Source: Candidatus Bathyarchaeota archaeon (GTDB taxonomy: Archaea > Thermoproteota > Bathyarchaeia > TCS64). Taken from it: DNA of 7,306 bases. The DNA is taken from NCBI GenBank assembly GCA_030670015.1, contig DAOVCM010000036.1, positions 1-7,306 on the forward strand, given 5' to 3'. Position numbers and translations under genes: made by a program. The number at the start of each line of letters is the position of its first letter. Positions within the stretch are counted from its first letter, which is position 1. Shown here piece after piece: positions 5,501 through 7,306 of the stretch. The notes beneath the pieces were generated by a model that saw nothing but the letters and a program-made list of their open reading frames with translations, did no database searches and had not been told where the DNA came from.

Positions 5501-6799
5501 CTATTCGACGTTGGGCGGTCGAGTGCTAACAGTCGTAAACCTGAGGAGGGTGTCGCCGAAGAGGGTCTCAACATAACCTGATCCGGTGATCCGCCACTCC
5601 CATCTCCCCTCTTCGAGCGCCTGATCTATGGTGAACATCCTATCGACAGGCAGGGATAGAACGTGATAGAAGGAGACCTCGGATTCGGGCTGTACAATCG
5701 GGATCTGCCCCAGGACCTGATGCTCCATGAACTTCTGATTTAGGTGAACATCGAACTCGATCTTGCGAAGCATGAGGTCGTTTCTGTTCGGGTTCACGAG
5801 CCTCACGCTCAGATTCAGAGTGGGCTCCTCCTGGTCTAGATCGAAACGGGTCACGTCGATCTCGATATCAGTCTTCATCACAAGGCTGTATGTGACCACA
5901 TACTGGTTGATCATGTAACCCGTGAGTATCAACGAGATCAAGGTAGCTGAGAACAAAGCTGCATAGCCCAGTTTCAAGTTTCGACGCTTGGCCTCGTCAT
6001 CGACGACCAATTCCCGTGACCTCTGCCTAGTAGAAACGGATAACTCGGATTTAACTTCAGTTCCCTTCAGTCGGGAGACGGTCACCAGCAACCATCTTGC
6101 CGTGAAGTAAGACCAGACGAATATCAACGCCAGCACCGTAGCAGTTACGGCTGGAGGCATTGGCAGACCATACTTGACGATGGTTATCGAGACGAAGAAC
6201 ATGTGGAGGAGCGCCCAGAAATAGGACACCATCTCGGAGGCCCTCTTCAACCGTAGGACGCTCGAGAATATTCCCTTCAAGATCATCGACAGGGAATAGG
6301 TGTTCACAGTCAACAGGACCGCACCCAATGCTCCGATCCAAAACCGGGGGACGGGGACCGCGCAGATGAGATCGAGGATATCCCCGAAGGGACAGAACGC
6401 GCCCATGACGAGGTATACGACCGAGCTCAGATAAGACCAGAAACTCAGCCAGAAAAGGGCGATTGCGGGGAAAGGCTGAATTTTCTTCCTCGTTCTCAGG
6501 AGAGTCTGCCCCGAGATGGAGGTCAATACGTCGAAAAGGATGCCTGCGACTGATATTAGCGCGATCTGTATGTTCGAAGGGTTCTGCAACACCCATCTCG
6601 TGTAGGAAAGAGTGAAAGGCCACTCCACGCTAATGCTCATCCCCAGGACCCTACCCCCGAACATCAACACGAAGGATGCGTGCCCCAACTCATGGATGAA
6701 CTCGCTGGCGATCTTCATCAGAAACCCAAGGAAGAGAAATGTCAAGAGGAACCTTACATACTCCCTCCGACGTTCCATAAATGTACTCGAGACTGGCAT
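5501..6799 (-). CDS. M50/site-2-protease-like membrane metalloprotease with C-terminal WHy/LEA-2-like domain
   Basis: This 432-aa membrane protein has two parts. The N-terminal part has about seven helices (roughly 16-34, 78-96, 112-135, 153-176, 190-209, 217-241, 279-301). H36-E-L-G-H40 lies at the end of the first, a zinc-protease HExxH motif placed as in M50/S2P intramembrane proteases; D140 or D143 in C-P-F-G-D-I-L-D is the likely third ligand. Basic loops near 102-106, 183-186 and 243-275 suggest N-terminus inside and C-terminus outside. Residues about 309-425 form the second part, resembling a WHy/LEA-2 beta-sandwich, with L-N-L-S-V-R-L-V-N-P-N-R-N followed by I-E-F-D-V-H-L-N. The protease likely cleaves membrane proteins; the WHy part may bind substrate or envelope. 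The start is ATG 6799, with GGGGGG too close to be ideal; M8 (6778) is an alternative. Confidence 0.8.
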   Translation of the reverse strand: MPVSSTFMERRREYVRFLLTFLFLGFLMKIASEFIHELGHASFVLMFGGRVLGMSISVEWPFTLSYTRWVLQNPSNIQIALISVAGILFDVLTSISGQTLLRTRKKIQPFPAIALFWLSFWSYLSSVVYLVMGAFCPFGDILDLICAVPVPRFWIGALGAVLLTVNTYSLSMILKGIFSSVLRLKRASEMVSYFWALLHMFFVSITIVKYGLPMPPAVTATVLALIFVWSYFTARWLLVTVSRLKGTEVKSELSVSTRQRSRELVVDDEAKRRNLKLGYAALFSATLISLILTGYMINQYVVTYSLVMKTDIEIDVTRFDLDQEEPTLNLSVRLVNPNRNDLMLRKIEFDVHLNQKFMEHQVLGQIPIVQPESEVSFYHVLSLPVDRMFTIDQALEEGRWEWRITGSGYVETLFGDTLLRFTTVSTRPPNVE

Positions 6800-7000
6800 T
6801 CCCCCCTGACTAGTATCTCATAAGTAAGACCCGTTGCCCGACATCAAGCTCGACGACCTCTAATGATGCAACTATTACAGCCTATTATTTCCATCATAAA
6901 TAAGCCTAGGAACCACCAGAAAATCTCCGCTTGTTCAAACTAGATGGAAGGTTTCGTTATATTTAATTCATCCAGAGGATATCTATAGACGATAGCTCCC
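6800..7000. promoter_or_regulatory. Divergent promoter region between two membrane-protein genes
   Basis: This 200-base gap serves both directions. On the plus strand TTATATTTAATT (6958-6969) fits a TATA box with a start near 6990, about 10 bases before the TTG at 7001. On the minus strand CTTACTTATGA (6828-6818) would start transcription close to the ATG at 6799, giving a leaderless message; a second, stronger-looking CTTATTTATGA (6905-6895) lies further up. No gene fits in the gap. Confidence 0.4.
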
Positions 7001-7306
7001 TTGAGAAAGATATACACCATAGGCCTAGTTGCGGCGAGTGCATTTATCGTCAATTGCGGCTACGTTGCGACGAATCTGTATGGGGTACCAGGGGTGCTCA
7101 GCGTGATCTTTGTTCCATGCTCACTCGTGGTCTACCTGGCTTGGTTCCTGAGGAATATGAAAACGACCATAGTAGCATCATTCGCCGTCATTCTTCTTAC
7201 TGCGATCTTCACACAGTTCTCGTTGTCAGCCCCCGTCTGGTTCGGCATCATCGAGGATGTGTATTACAAAAACTTGTTCACCTATGCCGTTTTTTTAAAG
7301 GTCATT
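7001..7306 (+). CDS. N-terminal part of a multi-pass membrane protein, cut by the window end
   Basis: A frame opens at TTG 7001-7003 and continues through base 7306 (102 codons) without a stop; the nearest upstream in-frame stop is TAG at 6986-6988, and no ATG or GTG lies between. The product begins M-R-K-I-Y-T-I-G-L-V-A-A and is strongly hydrophobic, with membrane segments near residues 5-20, 30-50, 56-72 and from about 93 onward, and a short basic loop (R51-N-M-K) between the second and third. I recognise no family. A TATA-like element 35-40 bases upstream supports expression with a very short leader. The frame is too short for the usual gene predictors' edge rules to be certain, but the regular hydrophobic pattern makes it very likely real. 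Confidence 0.72.
   Translation, partial: MRKIYTIGLVAASAFIVNCGYVATNLYGVPGVLSVIFVPCSLVVYLAWFLRNMKTTIVASFAVILLTAIFTQFSLSAPVWFGIIEDVYYKNLFTYAVFLKVI

Noticed and set aside
5298..5576. Plus-strand 92-codon frame overlapping the dppF end
   Set aside because: Its first part is a shifted reading of dppF and its end is antisense to the protease gene. Only the DppF-like echo at its end was kept, as a finding.
6057..6623. Minus-strand 188-codon frame inside the protease gene
   Set aside because: It is the same strand in another frame, rich in R, G and P and without membrane segments, whereas the main frame shows seven helices and a HELGH motif.

Overview
The window looks like chromosomal DNA of an uncultured archaeon. 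The evidence is archaeal-style TATA boxes about 25 bases ahead of inferred transcript starts, short or leaderless 5' ends mixed with GGAGG ribosome sites, frequent TTG starts, heavy AGG/AGA arginine use, and protein types common in archaea (VapBC, Dpp-type ATPases, amidohydrolases, M50-like proteases). A Bathyarchaeia-like source is a guess from overall style. No rRNA, tRNA, CRISPR array or insertion sequence is visible.

Layout. Bases 1-51 may hold the first 17 codons of a leftward gene that runs off the edge, with a TATA box and two inverted repeats behind it. Bases 362-1014 are a rightward vapBC toxin-antitoxin pair with a 4-base overlap and a palindrome ahead of its promoter. Bases 1015-1420 have no convincing gene but include a cluster of small hairpins. 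A leftward gene of unknown function (about 130 aa) follows. It diverges, from a very short shared promoter, from two overlapping rightward amidohydrolase genes (1876-3350). The first of these keeps every expected metal ligand; the second, clearly its paralog, has lost most of them. After a fresh TATA box come dppD and dppF (3447-5409), the two ATPases of a peptide-type ABC importer, with no permease or binding protein in view. Convergent to dppF is a 432-aa membrane protein (5501-6799) that joins an M50/site-2-protease-like HELGH core to a C-terminal WHy/LEA-2-like domain. Divergent from it, a rightward membrane protein starts at 7001 and runs off the right edge.

How the genes may work together. 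The central block (amidohydrolase, degenerate amidohydrolase, DppD, DppF) could form one uptake-and-processing module: the ATPases power import of a peptide-like or cyclic amide-like solute, and the amidohydrolase acts on it in the cytoplasm, perhaps with its inactive paralog as a partner subunit. This is inferred from adjacency only, because the ATPase pair has its own promoter. The most unusual items are the active/degenerate amidohydrolase pair and the protease-WHy fusion.
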